From the NCBI RefSeq assembly GCF_006542275.1, contig NZ_CP041217.1, positions 2,031,501 to 2,095,500 of the forward strand: a stretch of DNA of 64,000 bases, in the 5' to 3' direction. This DNA is from Saccharibacillus brassicae (GTDB lineage: Bacteria; Bacillota; Bacilli; Paenibacillales; Paenibacillaceae). The position numbers and the translations under genes are program-made. The notes under the pieces are model-generated. The model ran no database searches and was not told where the DNA came from. It saw only the letters and a list, made by a program, of their open reading frames with translations. The stretch's first letter is position 1, and each line of letters begins with the position of its first letter. Positions 10,312 to 19,201 of this stretch are shown in pieces.

Positions 10312-11412
10312 TTAGACGTTGAAACGGAAATGCATGACGTCGCCGTCCTGCACGAGGTATTCTTTGCCTTCGAGGCGCAGTTGGCCGCGCTCTTTGGCTC
10401 CGTTCATCGAACCCGCGTTCACGAGGTCGTCGTAGCCCACCACTTCGGCGCGGATAAAGCCGCGTTCGAAGTCGGAGTGGATCACGCCTGCGGCGCCCGG
10501 CGCCTTGGTGCCTCTGCGAATCGTCCAGGCGCGCACTTCCTGCACGCCGGCCGTGAAGTACGTGTACAGGCCGAGCAGCTTGTAAGCCGCTTTGATCAGC
10601 AGGTTGAGGCCCGACTCTTCGATGCCCAGTTCTTCGAGGAACATCTGCTTGTCTTCGCCTTCAAGCTCCGCGATTTCTTCTTCGACTTTTGCGCTGACCG
10701 GAACGACTTCCGCATTCTCGGCCGCCGCGAAATCGCGTACCTGCTGTACGTAAGCGTTGTTCGCCACGTCGGCGATCTCGTGTTCGGCCACGTTGGCCGC
10801 GTACAGTACAGGCTTCAGCGTCAGCAGATGCAGTTCGCGGATGATCTGAAGCTCGTCTTCCGTCAGGTCGATGCTGCGGGCAGGTTGGTCGTTGTACAGC
10901 GCTTCCTTGACCTTCTCCAGCACTTCGACTTCCTGCGCGGACTGTTTGTTGCCGCCTTTGAGATTCTTCTTGGAGCGTTCGATTCTTTTGTCGACGCTCT
11001 CGATGTCGGCGAGAATCAGCTCCAGGTTGATCGTCTGGATATCGCTCACGGGATCGATCTTGCCGTCGACGTGCGTAATGTTCTCGTCGACGAAGCAGCG
11101 AACGACGTGCACGATCGCGTCCACTTCGCGGATATGCGCCAGGAATTTGTTGCCCAGACCTTCGCCTTTGCTCGCGCCGCGCACGAGACCGGCAATATCG
11201 ACGAATTCGAATGCCGTCGGTACGGTCTTCTTCGGCACGACCATTTCGGTCAGCTTATCGAGGCGCTCGTCCGGTACTTCGACGATCCCGACGTTCGGGT
11301 CGATCGTACAAAACGGATAGTTGGCGGACTCCGCGCCCGCCTGCGTGATTGCGTTGAACAACGTGGACTTGCCGACGTTCGGCAGTCCTACGATACCGGC
11401 TTTCAATGCCAT
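10312..11412 (-). CDS. ychF: Redox-regulated ATPase YchF (Obg-family P-loop protein)
   Basis: 366 residues, the family norm. P-loop GLPNVGKST at 9-17; the usual NKxD guanine motif is replaced by NVAE, the feature that gives YchF its ATP preference. The TGS domain closes the protein (LYTYFTAG, DFERGFIRAEVVGYDDLV, VQDGDVMHFRF). YchF binds ribosomes and influences stress responses in other bacteria. The start is set at the canonical MALKAGIVG with AGGAG 12 bases upstream; a TTG four codons earlier is too close to that site. Confidence 0.93.
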   Translation of the reverse strand: MALKAGIVGLPNVGKSTLFNAITQAGAESANYPFCTIDPNVGIVEVPDERLDKLTEMVVPKKTVPTAFEFVDIAGLVRGASKGEGLGNKFLAHIREVDAIVHVVRCFVDENITHVDGKIDPVSDIQTINLELILADIESVDKRIERSKKNLKGGNKQSAQEVEVLEKVKEALYNDQPARSIDLTEDELQIIRELHLLTLKPVLYAANVAEHEIADVANNAYVQQVRDFAAAENAEVVPVSAKVEEEIAELEGEDKQMFLEELGIEESGLNLLIKAAYKLLGLYTYFTAGVQEVRAWTIRRGTKAPGAAGVIHSDFERGFIRAEVVGYDDLVNAGSMNGAKERGQLRLEGKEYLVQDGDVMHFRFNV

Positions 11413-11564
11413 ATGAATACACAACTCCTCTGAGTTTGATCTTAAAATAACGTGTCCGTACGAAAAAAGAAGGAGATGACTCCCTTAAAATAAGCATCAC
11501 CGCATATTATAACAGGAAATCATCGGGAGCGATACGGGAGGCCGGGGAACTCTTTATGCAGCGT

Positions 11565-11852
11565 TCAATCGATAGCATCATCCCAGATGGAGTAAGGAAA
11601 ATGCAGCGAAAAATGATCGAACACGGCAGCGGATTCCAGACTTAAGACACGAATTTTTCCAAGCGGGTCGATGAAGTCTTTCATATTATTCGTAATAAGA
11701 AGGTCGATACCGTGAACAAGAGCGGCCGCCATAATGGGAAAATCATCTTCGTCGCGCAGCCCCAGCGTTTCGGGCGAATGCAATAAACGATTTTCCATGT
11801 AAGCCCGCCCCGCATCTGTCCATCCGTACTCTTCTTCAATCGTGTTCCCCAT
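11565..11852 (-). pseudogene. PIN-domain toxin remnant lacking the N-terminal half
   Basis: About 95 residues matching only the C-terminal half of a PIN ribonuclease: an acidic RDEDDFPIMAAALVHGIDLLITNNMKDF segment supplies the late catalytic aspartates and the LLITNN strand. The N-terminal strand with the first invariant Asp of PIN domains is missing. Upstream in this frame the sequence is simply the antitoxin gene read out of frame. The likely ATG at 11852 has no good ribosome site and overlaps the antitoxin end by 17 bases. I read it as an inactivated toxin left by an internal deletion; a short functional protein is the alternative. Confidence 0.6.
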
Positions 11853-12378
11853 CCCGAAACACTTCAGTAGAGTTTTCCAACTCAAGCCTATCTTTGCCAA
11901 ACAACGTGGTCCGGCGCTCCAAAAACGCTTCAATTTGATTCGTTTTAGGCTTGAATTGTGCTTTGGGAATGAGGTAGCCTTTGCGTCTGCCTTGTTCGGG
12001 AGACACATATTCGATTTTGCCCGCATCAATCCACTTGTGAACCGCCTGTGGCGTTACATGAAAAAGTTCGGACACTTCCTTGATCGTATAATAAGCTTCG
12101 TCCCGCGGCAGCTCGTATCGAACGTCTTTTCGAGACAAGCGGCTCTGCGCGCTTGCCGTCGCCGAAAGGCGGCGGGAGATGATCGGCGTGCCGCGCCGAA
12201 ACGCGTTCGAAAAACGCGGGGATGCCGCAAGCGAAATCCGAACATGGATAGAATCTTCCCATTTTCCGCCTGCTGTACTCCCTTGTTCGTCCAACAAAGC
12301 TTTCAACTTTTCGGCAGCGGCTTCCGCCGGACCTTCCGCGATTTCCCTGAGCTGTTTTTCGAGTTGTTGAGAAATCAT
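11836..12378 (-). CDS. Helix-turn-helix antitoxin-like protein upstream of the PIN remnant
   Basis: 180 residues. A MerR/excisionase-type helix-turn-helix lies at about 95-140 (YTIKEVSELFHVTPQAVHKWIDAG then KGYLIPKAQF). The N-terminal 90 residues are helical and charged with no family I recognise. Its position immediately upstream of, and overlapping, a PIN-domain fragment suggests the DNA-binding antitoxin of a toxin-antitoxin pair whose toxin has decayed. It could now act only as an autoregulator. The start ATG has GGAAGAGGTG before it. Confidence 0.6.
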   Translation of the reverse strand: MISQQLEKQLREIAEGPAEAAAEKLKALLDEQGSTAGGKWEDSIHVRISLAASPRFSNAFRRGTPIISRRLSATASAQSRLSRKDVRYELPRDEAYYTIKEVSELFHVTPQAVHKWIDAGKIEYVSPEQGRRKGYLIPKAQFKPKTNQIEAFLERRTTLFGKDRLELENSTEVFRDGEHD

Positions 12379-12488
12379 GACGTCACCTCTTCCTTTTTTG
12401 ATTATTTCAACAACCTTTTTTGAACTTATACTAAACTTATTCTAAACCTTCCCGCTTGATTTGCAAACAAAAAAAGCGTCCAGCCCGC

Positions 12489-13538
12489 CTATCGGCGAAC
12501 CAAACGCTCCGTACCCTGAAGTTCCCCCAAGCTGCCGACGCCGATCCCGAACATGACCGTGCGCAGTTCGAACTCGGCCTGTTCCATGGCCTGCGCCGCG
12601 CTTTCGGCCGAATCGACGGCCGGGCCCAGCAGCGCGCGGCCGAAGCCGGCCAGGTCCGCGCCCAGCGCGATCGCTTTGGCCGCGTCGACGCCGCCGGTCA
12701 GGCCGCCGCTGCCGATCAGCGGCAGGTCCGGCAGTTCGCGGCGGATCTCCGCGATGCAGTCCGCCGTGCCGGTGCCCCAGCCGGCGAACGCTTCGGCCGC
12801 CGCCCGGCGCATGGCGTCCGAGCTGCGGAACTTCTCGACCTGGCTCCACGACGTGCCGCCCGCGCCCGCCGCGTCGATAAACGCGATGCCGGCGTCCGCA
12901 AGCCGCGCCGCCGTCTCGCCGTCGATGCCCCAGCCGACTTCCTTCACCCCGACCGGCACGTCCAGATCGCGGCACAGCCGCGCGATCTTCGGCAGCAGGC
13001 CGGCAAAGTTCGTGTTGCCTTCGGGCTGGAACACTTCCTGCAGGCTGTTCAGGTGCAGCACCAGCGCGTCGGCTTCCGCGATGTCCACCGCGCGCCGGCA
13101 CTCGTCCGCGCCGAACCCGTAGTTCAGCTGGACCGCACCCAGATTGGCGATAACCGGAATGTCCGGCGCCTTGTGCCGGACTTTGAACGTCTCCGCCAGT
13201 TCCCCCCGCTCGACAGCGGCGCGGACCGAACCGAGCCCCATCGCCCAGCCGCGCGCCTGCGCCGCTTCGGCCAGACGTTCATTGATCCGGCCCGTGCCGG
13301 CGCTGCCGCCGGTCATCGAGCTGATCAGCAGCGGCGCCCGCAGCGCCCGCCCGAGAAAAGACGTGCCCAGCTCGATCTGTTCAAAATCGATTTCCGGCAG
13401 CGCGTTGTGGCGGAACGCGTACCGTTCGAATCCGGTCGTGACGCCTACCCCCGCCACCTGCTCTTCGAGACACAGGCGGACATGCTCGCTTTTGCGGTCT
13501 CCGGTCGACGGACCGGGCCGTTTGATTTGTTCCGTCAT
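12489..13538 (-). CDS. fni: Type 2 isopentenyl-diphosphate delta-isomerase (FMN-dependent)
   Basis: Interconverts isopentenyl and dimethylallyl diphosphate, balancing precursors for carotenoid and other isoprenoid synthesis. 349 residues, usual for IDI-2. Visible signatures: RKSEHVRL near the start, SSMTGGSAGTGRINERLAEAA for FMN/substrate binding, NLGAVQLNYG, HLNSLQEVFQPEGNTNF, VGVKEVGWG and GSGGLTGGVDAAKAIALGADLAGFGRALL. The ATG at 13538 (GGGAG five bases before) is used instead of an earlier in-frame ATG. It closes the carotenoid cluster on the same strand. Confidence 0.92.
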   Translation of the reverse strand: MTEQIKRPGPSTGDRKSEHVRLCLEEQVAGVGVTTGFERYAFRHNALPEIDFEQIELGTSFLGRALRAPLLISSMTGGSAGTGRINERLAEAAQARGWAMGLGSVRAAVERGELAETFKVRHKAPDIPVIANLGAVQLNYGFGADECRRAVDIAEADALVLHLNSLQEVFQPEGNTNFAGLLPKIARLCRDLDVPVGVKEVGWGIDGETAARLADAGIAFIDAAGAGGTSWSQVEKFRSSDAMRRAAAEAFAGWGTGTADCIAEIRRELPDLPLIGSGGLTGGVDAAKAIALGADLAGFGRALLGPAVDSAESAAQAMEQAEFELRTVMFGIGVGSLGELQGTERLVRR

Positions 13539-13728
13539 GGCCGCTCCCCTCTTCTCCTTCAAACTGCTTGCGCCCTCGAATGCACGCCGGAACGCATGGA
13601 GCCCCGCGATCGCGCCCGGTCTGCGATCAGACCGATAGCGCGATTTGCCCACGCGCTTCAGCTTGCCCCCGAGCCCCGCTCTTTAGGCGGCGAATTCCGG
13701 CGGCTTCGGCGGCTGCATCTTGATTTCT

Positions 13729-14868
13729 TTACCCGTAATGCCGGCCTTTCCAGGCCGAGCCTTTGCCGCTCAGACTGCCGAACGCGCTGGACAGCGCGAT
13801 CGCGATCGTGCAGACGATCGTCGCGAACACGAACACGCCGTGCCAGGCCGGCTGGCCGCCTCTGGCTCCGCAGACCGCTTTAATAGCCATGCCGATCAGC
13901 ATCGCCAGAGCGCTGAACGCCGCCAGATGCGGATTGCCGCCGAATAGCCCGATCAGCAGCGCGATCGGCGGCAGCACGTACAGCGCCGTATACCACGCCA
14001 GCAGCAACAGCAGCAGCGCGTAATTGCGGCCGAGCCCTGCGAACAGGTTCTTGCTGAAGCCTTCCCACACTTCGCGGGTGCCGTGGTACATCCGCATTTC
14101 GGCATGTTTGCTCATATCGGCCAGCATCATTTTGTAGCCGGCTTTTTTGACCGCGCGGGCCATCGCGATATCGTCCACCATCTCGTTTTTGACCGCTTCG
14201 TAGCCGCCGACGGATTCGTAGGCGGAACGCTTGATCAGCATATAGGCGCCGTGCGCCGTGACGAACATGCTTTTGCGCGCGCGATACACGAGCGGAATCG
14301 GCACGTGGCACAAGATGGCGAATTCCATCATCGGCACGACCAGCTTCTCCATCCACGTCACGGTCACCTGCTTCGGAAATCCGGTCAGCAGGCCGACCTT
14401 TTTCTTCATCGCGGAACGCAGCGTGTCGCGAATCGCCAGTCTACCGAGCTTGACGTCGGCATCGAGCATCAGATACCAGCTGCCGTTAGCCTGTTCGGCC
14501 AGACGGTGGCAGGCGTAGCATTTGCCCTGCCACCCTTCGGGCAGTTCGTCGCCGTGCATCAGCCGGATGCGATGGTCTTCCATCGCCATCCGGCGCACGA
14601 TGCCGCCGGTATCGTCGCTTGAATCGTCGTCGTAGACGATGACCTCAAGCCGGTATTCCGAATCGTCGGAGTCCAGCACATGCCGCAGACAGTCCGCGAT
14701 ATTGCGCTCTTCGTCGCGGGCCGGAATGAGCACCGATACCAGCGGACGATTCTCGATCGTGCGCGTGCGCCGGCCGGGGACCGGCAGCGAGCGTCCGTTC
14801 ATCAGCGCGAAGACCAACTGCGCGGCGAGCAGCACGCAGACGGTCGTCAAGATCCAAGTCAGAATCAA
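13729..14868 (-). CDS. GT2 glycosyltransferase, CrtQ-like, of the carotenoid cluster
   Basis: 379 residues. An N-terminal membrane anchor (4-22) is followed by a GT-A domain: VSVLIPARDEERNI, YDDDSSDDT, the DXD-like LMLDADVKL and a later EMVDDIAMARAVKKAGYK. C-terminal hydrophobic segments lie at about 290-365. The ending AWKGRHYG resembles the WKGRxY end of staphylococcal CrtQ, which glucosylates 4,4'-diaponeurosporenoate, so a role in glycosylating a carotenoid acid is inferred from both motif and neighbours. The start is a TTG with GGGAGG nine bases before it. Confidence 0.75.
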   Translation of the reverse strand: MILTWILTTVCVLLAAQLVFALMNGRSLPVPGRRTRTIENRPLVSVLIPARDEERNIADCLRHVLDSDDSEYRLEVIVYDDDSSDDTGGIVRRMAMEDHRIRLMHGDELPEGWQGKCYACHRLAEQANGSWYLMLDADVKLGRLAIRDTLRSAMKKKVGLLTGFPKQVTVTWMEKLVVPMMEFAILCHVPIPLVYRARKSMFVTAHGAYMLIKRSAYESVGGYEAVKNEMVDDIAMARAVKKAGYKMMLADMSKHAEMRMYHGTREVWEGFSKNLFAGLGRNYALLLLLLAWYTALYVLPPIALLIGLFGGNPHLAAFSALAMLIGMAIKAVCGARGGQPAWHGVFVFATIVCTIAIALSSAFGSLSGKGSAWKGRHYG

Positions 14869-14933
14869 CGTGCCGTCCTCCCTTTTCGACGAATCGGATC
14901 GTATTCTTCAGCCTATTGTTAAGTGTATGTTCA

Positions 14934-14976
14934 TTAAAGCAAAGTTCCGTACGCAGAAGCAAAATTCCGTGCGCAG
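14934..14976. repeat. Imperfect 20-bp direct repeat
   Basis: Two adjacent copies of AAGCAAAGTTCCGTACGCAG-like sequence (second copy AAGCAAAATTCCGTGCGCAG) in the gap between the glycosyltransferase and the CrtM-like gene. Purpose unknown. Confidence 0.6.
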
Positions 14977-15005
14977 CCTCTGCCCGGGAGCGCCGGCCGG
15001 GCCGG

Positions 15006-15878
15006 TTAAGACACGGCGGCGTTGTCCGCCGAGTCGCCCGGCGCGCCGAATTGAGCCAGCACGTGCCGCAGCAGCACGCCTTTTTCTTCGTCCGGCACGA
15101 TCGCGCGGCGGCCGAACACGTCGTAGCCGTTGCGGCGCACCTGATCGAAGATCGCGCCGTAGAACGCCGCGGCAAGCGCGACCGACAACCCGCTGCGCTT
15201 CGGGTAGCTGTCGAGATTCGACAAGCCCTGCTCCAGCCAGATCGCGGCCTGCGCGTGCAGTTCGTCGATCATCGCGACGAACCGCGCGTCGATGACGCCG
15301 CGGGACAGATCTTCGTCCGTATAGCCGTGGCGCAGCATCAGTTCCGCCGGAATGTACCGGCGGCCCCGGCCCAGGTCTTCGCCGACGTCGCGGATGATAT
15401 TGACGATCTGCATCCCCTTGCCGAGAGCGATGCCGGCTTCGGCCGCTTCGGCGTGCAGGTCGTCGCGCAGAACGGGCAGCAGCATCTCGCCGACCGTGCC
15501 GGCCACGAGATAGCAGTACCGCTCAAGCTGCTCCATCGTATCGTAGTGCAGCAGGGTCAGATCGGACAGCTGGCCGTCCATCTGGTTGAGAAACGGCTGC
15601 CGGTCCAGGTTCGGGAAGCCGTCGAACAGCCAGCGCAGGGCGGGCCAGATAAAATGGCCGTCGGCCCGATCCAGATCGACGAAGCGCTCGCGCAGCTCGT
15701 GAATGGTGAACGGCGACGTGTCCGGCTCGTCGACGCTGTCGTCGATCAACCGGCAGAACGCGTAGATGACGTAGACCGCGTGACGCCTCGGCTCCGGCAG
15801 ATCCCGGAAGGCGTGGTAAAACGAGGACGAGCCCCGTCGCATCGAATCCTCGCACTGCTGCATGATATGTTCGTTCAT
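15006..15878 (-). CDS. crtM: Phytoene/squalene synthase family, CrtM/CrtB-like
   Basis: Condenses two prenyl diphosphates head-to-head to give dehydrosqualene (C30) or phytoene (C40). 290 residues. The aspartate-rich motifs are DDSVD (46-50) and DVGED (in NIIRDVGEDLGRGRRYIP). The ATG at 15878 has GGAG eight bases upstream; the frame continues upstream only as a shadow of the desaturase gene. The stop-start overlap of 4 bases with the upstream desaturase shows translational coupling. The CrtQ-like and CrtN/CrtP-like neighbours favour C30 chemistry; this is not proved by sequence reading. Confidence 0.87.
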   Translation of the reverse strand: MNEHIMQQCEDSMRRGSSSFYHAFRDLPEPRRHAVYVIYAFCRLIDDSVDEPDTSPFTIHELRERFVDLDRADGHFIWPALRWLFDGFPNLDRQPFLNQMDGQLSDLTLLHYDTMEQLERYCYLVAGTVGEMLLPVLRDDLHAEAAEAGIALGKGMQIVNIIRDVGEDLGRGRRYIPAELMLRHGYTDEDLSRGVIDARFVAMIDELHAQAAIWLEQGLSNLDSYPKRSGLSVALAAAFYGAIFDQVRRNGYDVFGRRAIVPDEEKGVLLRHVLAQFGAPGDSADNAAVS

Positions 15879-17350
15879 GGATTCCACTCCTTCAAAAGCT
15901 GATTTACGGCCATTCTCGCCCCCTGCATCACGATCGGCACCCCGCCGCCCGGATGCACCGAAGCGCCCGCCGCATACAATCCGTCGATACTTTTGAACGG
16001 CTTCGGCTGCGGCCGGTACGGACCGGACTGCGTCAGGATCGGCGCGATGCCGAAGCTGCCCCCGACGTAATTGCCGTCTTGGCGCGAGTCTTCGGGCGTT
16101 CGAAGCTTGATCCATTTGATCGATTCCCGCAGTCCCGGGAAGCCCCGGCGTTCGGCGGCCTGAAGCACTTTGCGCGCCAGCCGGCGGCCTTCCTTGGACC
16201 AGGCCGTGCTCGAAGCGTCGGGCGCCGGAATAAGGAAATACAGCACGCTCTCCCCTTCGGGAGCGGCCTGCGGATCAAGCTCGATCGGGTTAAACACGTA
16301 GAAGGACGGATTGGCGGGAATCATCCCCCGCTCGAACACGGTCTTCAGGCTGTCGGTCAGGCTGTCCGGCAAAAAGAATTGATGCGCCGCCGTATCGGTC
16401 CAGCGCTTGGACGTGCCGAGATACACCATCACGCAGCCCGACGAAGGACGGTACGGATTTTTGCGTTTCGCTTCCGGCTGTCCTTCGAGCAGCGGCAGCA
16501 GGTTCGGGAAGTCGCCGTTGAACAGTACCGCGTCGTACGTCTCGGGCATGCCGCCCGTCACGATTCCCCGGCAGCGTCCCTGCTCGACCGTCAGACGTTC
16601 GACCCGCGTGTTCAAGCGGATCTCGATGCCGCGCGAACGCAGCTCCTGTTCCAGGATGACCGGCAGGCGGGCATAGCCGCCCTCGATCATCCAGATGCCG
16701 AAATCGTGCTCCGCGTACGGCAGGATCGAATAGACGCCCGGCGTTCCCGCGGGCTGGCCGCCGATATAGAGCGATTGCAGCGAATACGCGTCGATCAAAT
16801 CTTCGTGCTTGAAATAACGCGAAGCCGCCGCGCGCACGCTGCGATGCGCCTGCAGCCTGCCGAGCATGCGCACCTGGCGCGGCGCGAAGAAATCGCGCTT
16901 GCGGGGAAACGTCCGCTCCAGCACCGAAGCTTTGGCGCCCGGATACATTTCCCGCATTTGGTTCATATACCGGATATACCCTTCCGACTCCCCGGGAAAC
17001 AGCCGTTCGATTTCTTTGGCCTGATCTTCCGGCTTGCGGCGCTTCGTCATCGTCCGGCCGTCCGAATAATGAATCCGGTACAGCGGGTCGGCTTCGATCA
17101 GCTTGATCCGCTCGCGCTCGACGCCGCCTTCTTCGAGAATCGACAGCAGCATCTCCGGCAGCAGCACGATTGTCGGCCCCTGATCGATCCGGCGGCCGTC
17201 TTCTTCGTTGCGCTCGAACGCGATCCGGCCTCCGAGCCGGTCGCGGCCTTCGATCAGCGTGACCTGCGCGCCCTGGCGGCTGAGCAGCAGCGCGGCCGTC
17301 AGCCCGCCGATGCCGCCGCCCACGATGGCGACTTTCGGTCCGCGGCTCAT
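15875..17350 (-). CDS. CrtN/CrtP-type carotenoid desaturase or oxidase (second)
   Basis: FAD-dependent amine-oxidase-fold enzyme of 491 residues. The Rossmann motif VAIVGGGIGGLTAALLLS lies at 7-24, followed by GRDRLGGRI; the C-terminal FAD/substrate segment is GLYAAGASVHPGGGVPIVMQGARMA. Family members successively dehydrogenate diapophytoene or oxidise terminal methyl groups. It overlaps both neighbours by 4 bases (ATGA type), so three genes are coupled. With two such enzymes in the operon, one is expected to desaturate and the other to oxidise; which does which cannot be read from motifs. Confidence 0.85.
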   Translation of the reverse strand: MSRGPKVAIVGGGIGGLTAALLLSRQGAQVTLIEGRDRLGGRIAFERNEEDGRRIDQGPTIVLLPEMLLSILEEGGVERERIKLIEADPLYRIHYSDGRTMTKRRKPEDQAKEIERLFPGESEGYIRYMNQMREMYPGAKASVLERTFPRKRDFFAPRQVRMLGRLQAHRSVRAAASRYFKHEDLIDAYSLQSLYIGGQPAGTPGVYSILPYAEHDFGIWMIEGGYARLPVILEQELRSRGIEIRLNTRVERLTVEQGRCRGIVTGGMPETYDAVLFNGDFPNLLPLLEGQPEAKRKNPYRPSSGCVMVYLGTSKRWTDTAAHQFFLPDSLTDSLKTVFERGMIPANPSFYVFNPIELDPQAAPEGESVLYFLIPAPDASSTAWSKEGRRLARKVLQAAERRGFPGLRESIKWIKLRTPEDSRQDGNYVGGSFGIAPILTQSGPYRPQPKPFKSIDGLYAAGASVHPGGGVPIVMQGARMAVNQLLKEWNP

Positions 17351-18900
17351 TCGCTTCCTCCCGCGGCGCCCAGCGGCTGCGGTGCAGGTCGGGCCTGCTT
17401 GGCGCGATCGGTTTTTTCGATCAGGTCCACGCTGATGCGCGCCGATTCGAAAATGGTCGGCAGGCCGCTGCCCGGATGCGTGCCGCCGCCCACCAGCCAG
17501 ACGCGATCGACTTCCTCGAACTTGTTGTGCGGACGGAACGCCATCATCTGCCCGAGGTTATGCGACAGGTTGAATGTCGCTCCGCGGTAGACGTCGAGCG
17601 AATCCTGCCAATCCAGCGGCGTGAAGAACGCTTCCTGTTCGATGCGTCCGCGCAGCCCTTTGAGCTGGTCGATCGCCTCTACCCGGTCGAGCATCCACTC
17701 TTTGAGTTCCTCGCGGCGGCCGCTCCAATCGGCGTCGCCTTTGAGATTCGGCACCGGCATCAGCACGTAAATCGCCGATTTCCCGGCCGGCGCGAGCGTC
17801 GGATCGAGCTTGGACGGGTTATGCACATAGATGGAAGGGTCTTCCGACAGCTTCTGGCTGCCGGTGATCTCTTCGACGTTTTTGGGATAGTCGTTCGCGA
17901 AATGGACCGAGTGGTGCGGAAGATCGATCTCGCCGTCGATGCCCAGATACAGCATGGCCGTCGAGCACGAATATTTTTTCGCTTCAAGCTTTTCCGGCGT
18001 ATACTTTTTGAGCACGCCCGGTTCGAACAGCCCGTTCATCGCCGTAGCGAAGTCCGCCCCGATCACGACATGGTCGGCCGTCCGCCGCTCGCCGCCCTGG
18101 ACGCTCACGCCGACGGCGCGCCCTTTTTCCGTCAGGATGCGTTCTACCGGAGTGCCGAGATGGAAGCGCACGCCGTGTTCTTCCGCGACCCGGACCATCG
18201 CGTCCCACAGCGCGGAGATGCCACCCTTCGGATGCAGCAGGCCGTAACGGTGCTCCATGAACGAGAGAATGGTAAACGTACCCGGACATTCCCAGGCCGA
18301 CATGCCCAAATATTTCGACTGGAACGTAAAAGCATATTTAAGCCGCTCGTCCTTGAAGTAACGGGACAATTGGCCGTAGACGGTATCGGTTATTTTCAGG
18401 TGAGGCAGCGCTTTGATCGCGTCCGCTTTCATGTAATCGCCGAAGCCGCCGAAAGGCCGGCGCAGCAGCGGTTCCACATGCGCGTACTTGACTGACTCAT
18501 CGGTCATAAATCGGTAAAATCCGGCTTCTTCTCCCGGGAACAGCGCCTGGATGCGTCTGGCCGTCTCTTCGTTGTCGCTCGAAGGCATCAGCACGGTGCG
18601 TCCTTGGTCGAAGTACAGTCCGTACAGCGGGTCAAGCTTGTGAAGTTCCACGTAATTATGCACGGAACGTCCCGCCTGCTCGAACAATTCCTCCAGCAGC
18701 TGCGGCATCATCAGGAAAGTCGCGCCCCGATCAAACGTGTAGTCGCCGAGCTTCAGCCTGCCGGAACGTCCGCCGGGGACGGGCTGTTTTTCGTACACGT
18801 CGACTTCGTACCCCTTCGCGCCAAGCAGCATCGCCGCGGCCAATCCTCCGGGTCCCGCGCCTACGATCACTGCGGTCTTGCTGTTTTCATTTCGCCCCAT
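17347..18900 (-). CDS. CrtN/CrtP-type carotenoid desaturase or oxidase (first gene of operon)
   Basis: 517-residue FAD enzyme. Dinucleotide-binding motif AVIVGAGPGGLAAAMLLGAKG at 9-29, then PVPGGRSGRL and TFDRGATFLMMP; the C-terminal signature is RVWLVGGGTHPGSGLPTIFESARIS. First gene of the operon, with AGGAAAGG before the ATG, and it overlaps the next desaturase by 4 bases. Bacterial homologues are annotated as phytoene desaturase, diapolycopene oxygenase or CrtN; the exact step is not assigned here. The product pathway would give a membrane pigment. Confidence 0.85.
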   Translation of the reverse strand: MGRNENSKTAVIVGAGPGGLAAAMLLGAKGYEVDVYEKQPVPGGRSGRLKLGDYTFDRGATFLMMPQLLEELFEQAGRSVHNYVELHKLDPLYGLYFDQGRTVLMPSSDNEETARRIQALFPGEEAGFYRFMTDESVKYAHVEPLLRRPFGGFGDYMKADAIKALPHLKITDTVYGQLSRYFKDERLKYAFTFQSKYLGMSAWECPGTFTILSFMEHRYGLLHPKGGISALWDAMVRVAEEHGVRFHLGTPVERILTEKGRAVGVSVQGGERRTADHVVIGADFATAMNGLFEPGVLKKYTPEKLEAKKYSCSTAMLYLGIDGEIDLPHHSVHFANDYPKNVEEITGSQKLSEDPSIYVHNPSKLDPTLAPAGKSAIYVLMPVPNLKGDADWSGRREELKEWMLDRVEAIDQLKGLRGRIEQEAFFTPLDWQDSLDVYRGATFNLSHNLGQMMAFRPHNKFEEVDRVWLVGGGTHPGSGLPTIFESARISVDLIEKTDRAKQARPAPQPLGAAGGSE

Positions 18901-19201
18901 GCCGATTCACCTTTCCTCATTTCAGACTTGCCCCATCGTCTTTTATTACCCAACAACCGGCCGAATTTCTCGCTTTGCGAATGGCGTATTGTGTAAAATC
19001 GGTGCGAACGCGATCTTTTTGTATCAAATTTTAATTTTCAAAGCCTAAGATTCTCTCTTTAGCCTATCACAGCAACCATCATCCCACAAACGTCTTTTCG
19101 GGGCTTTCCGGCATGCAAAAAGAAAAGAACGCGCCGCGGCGGCACTTCCTCTTCTTTTTGAGAGCTGCAATTTTTTTCCGGTGATATGCCAGGTCTCCCA
19201 T
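18901..19201. other. Gap between carotenoid operon and cls
   Basis: AT-rich stretch at 18995-19060 probably holds the minus-strand promoter of the carotenoid operon, but I found no convincing -35/-10 pair. The other end holds the cls terminator at 19116-19160. No open frame of note. Confidence 0.5.
19116..19160 (-). terminator. Intrinsic terminator after cls
   Basis: Inverted repeat with arms CAAAAAGAA and TTCTTTTTG around a GC-rich inner stem; on the minus strand it ends in a T-run, placing it just after the cls stop. Confidence 0.6.

Noticed and set aside
10312-11424. Start of ychF at the TTG at 11424
   Set aside because: It would lie almost on top of the AGGAG site; the family start MALKAGIVG at 11412 fits better.
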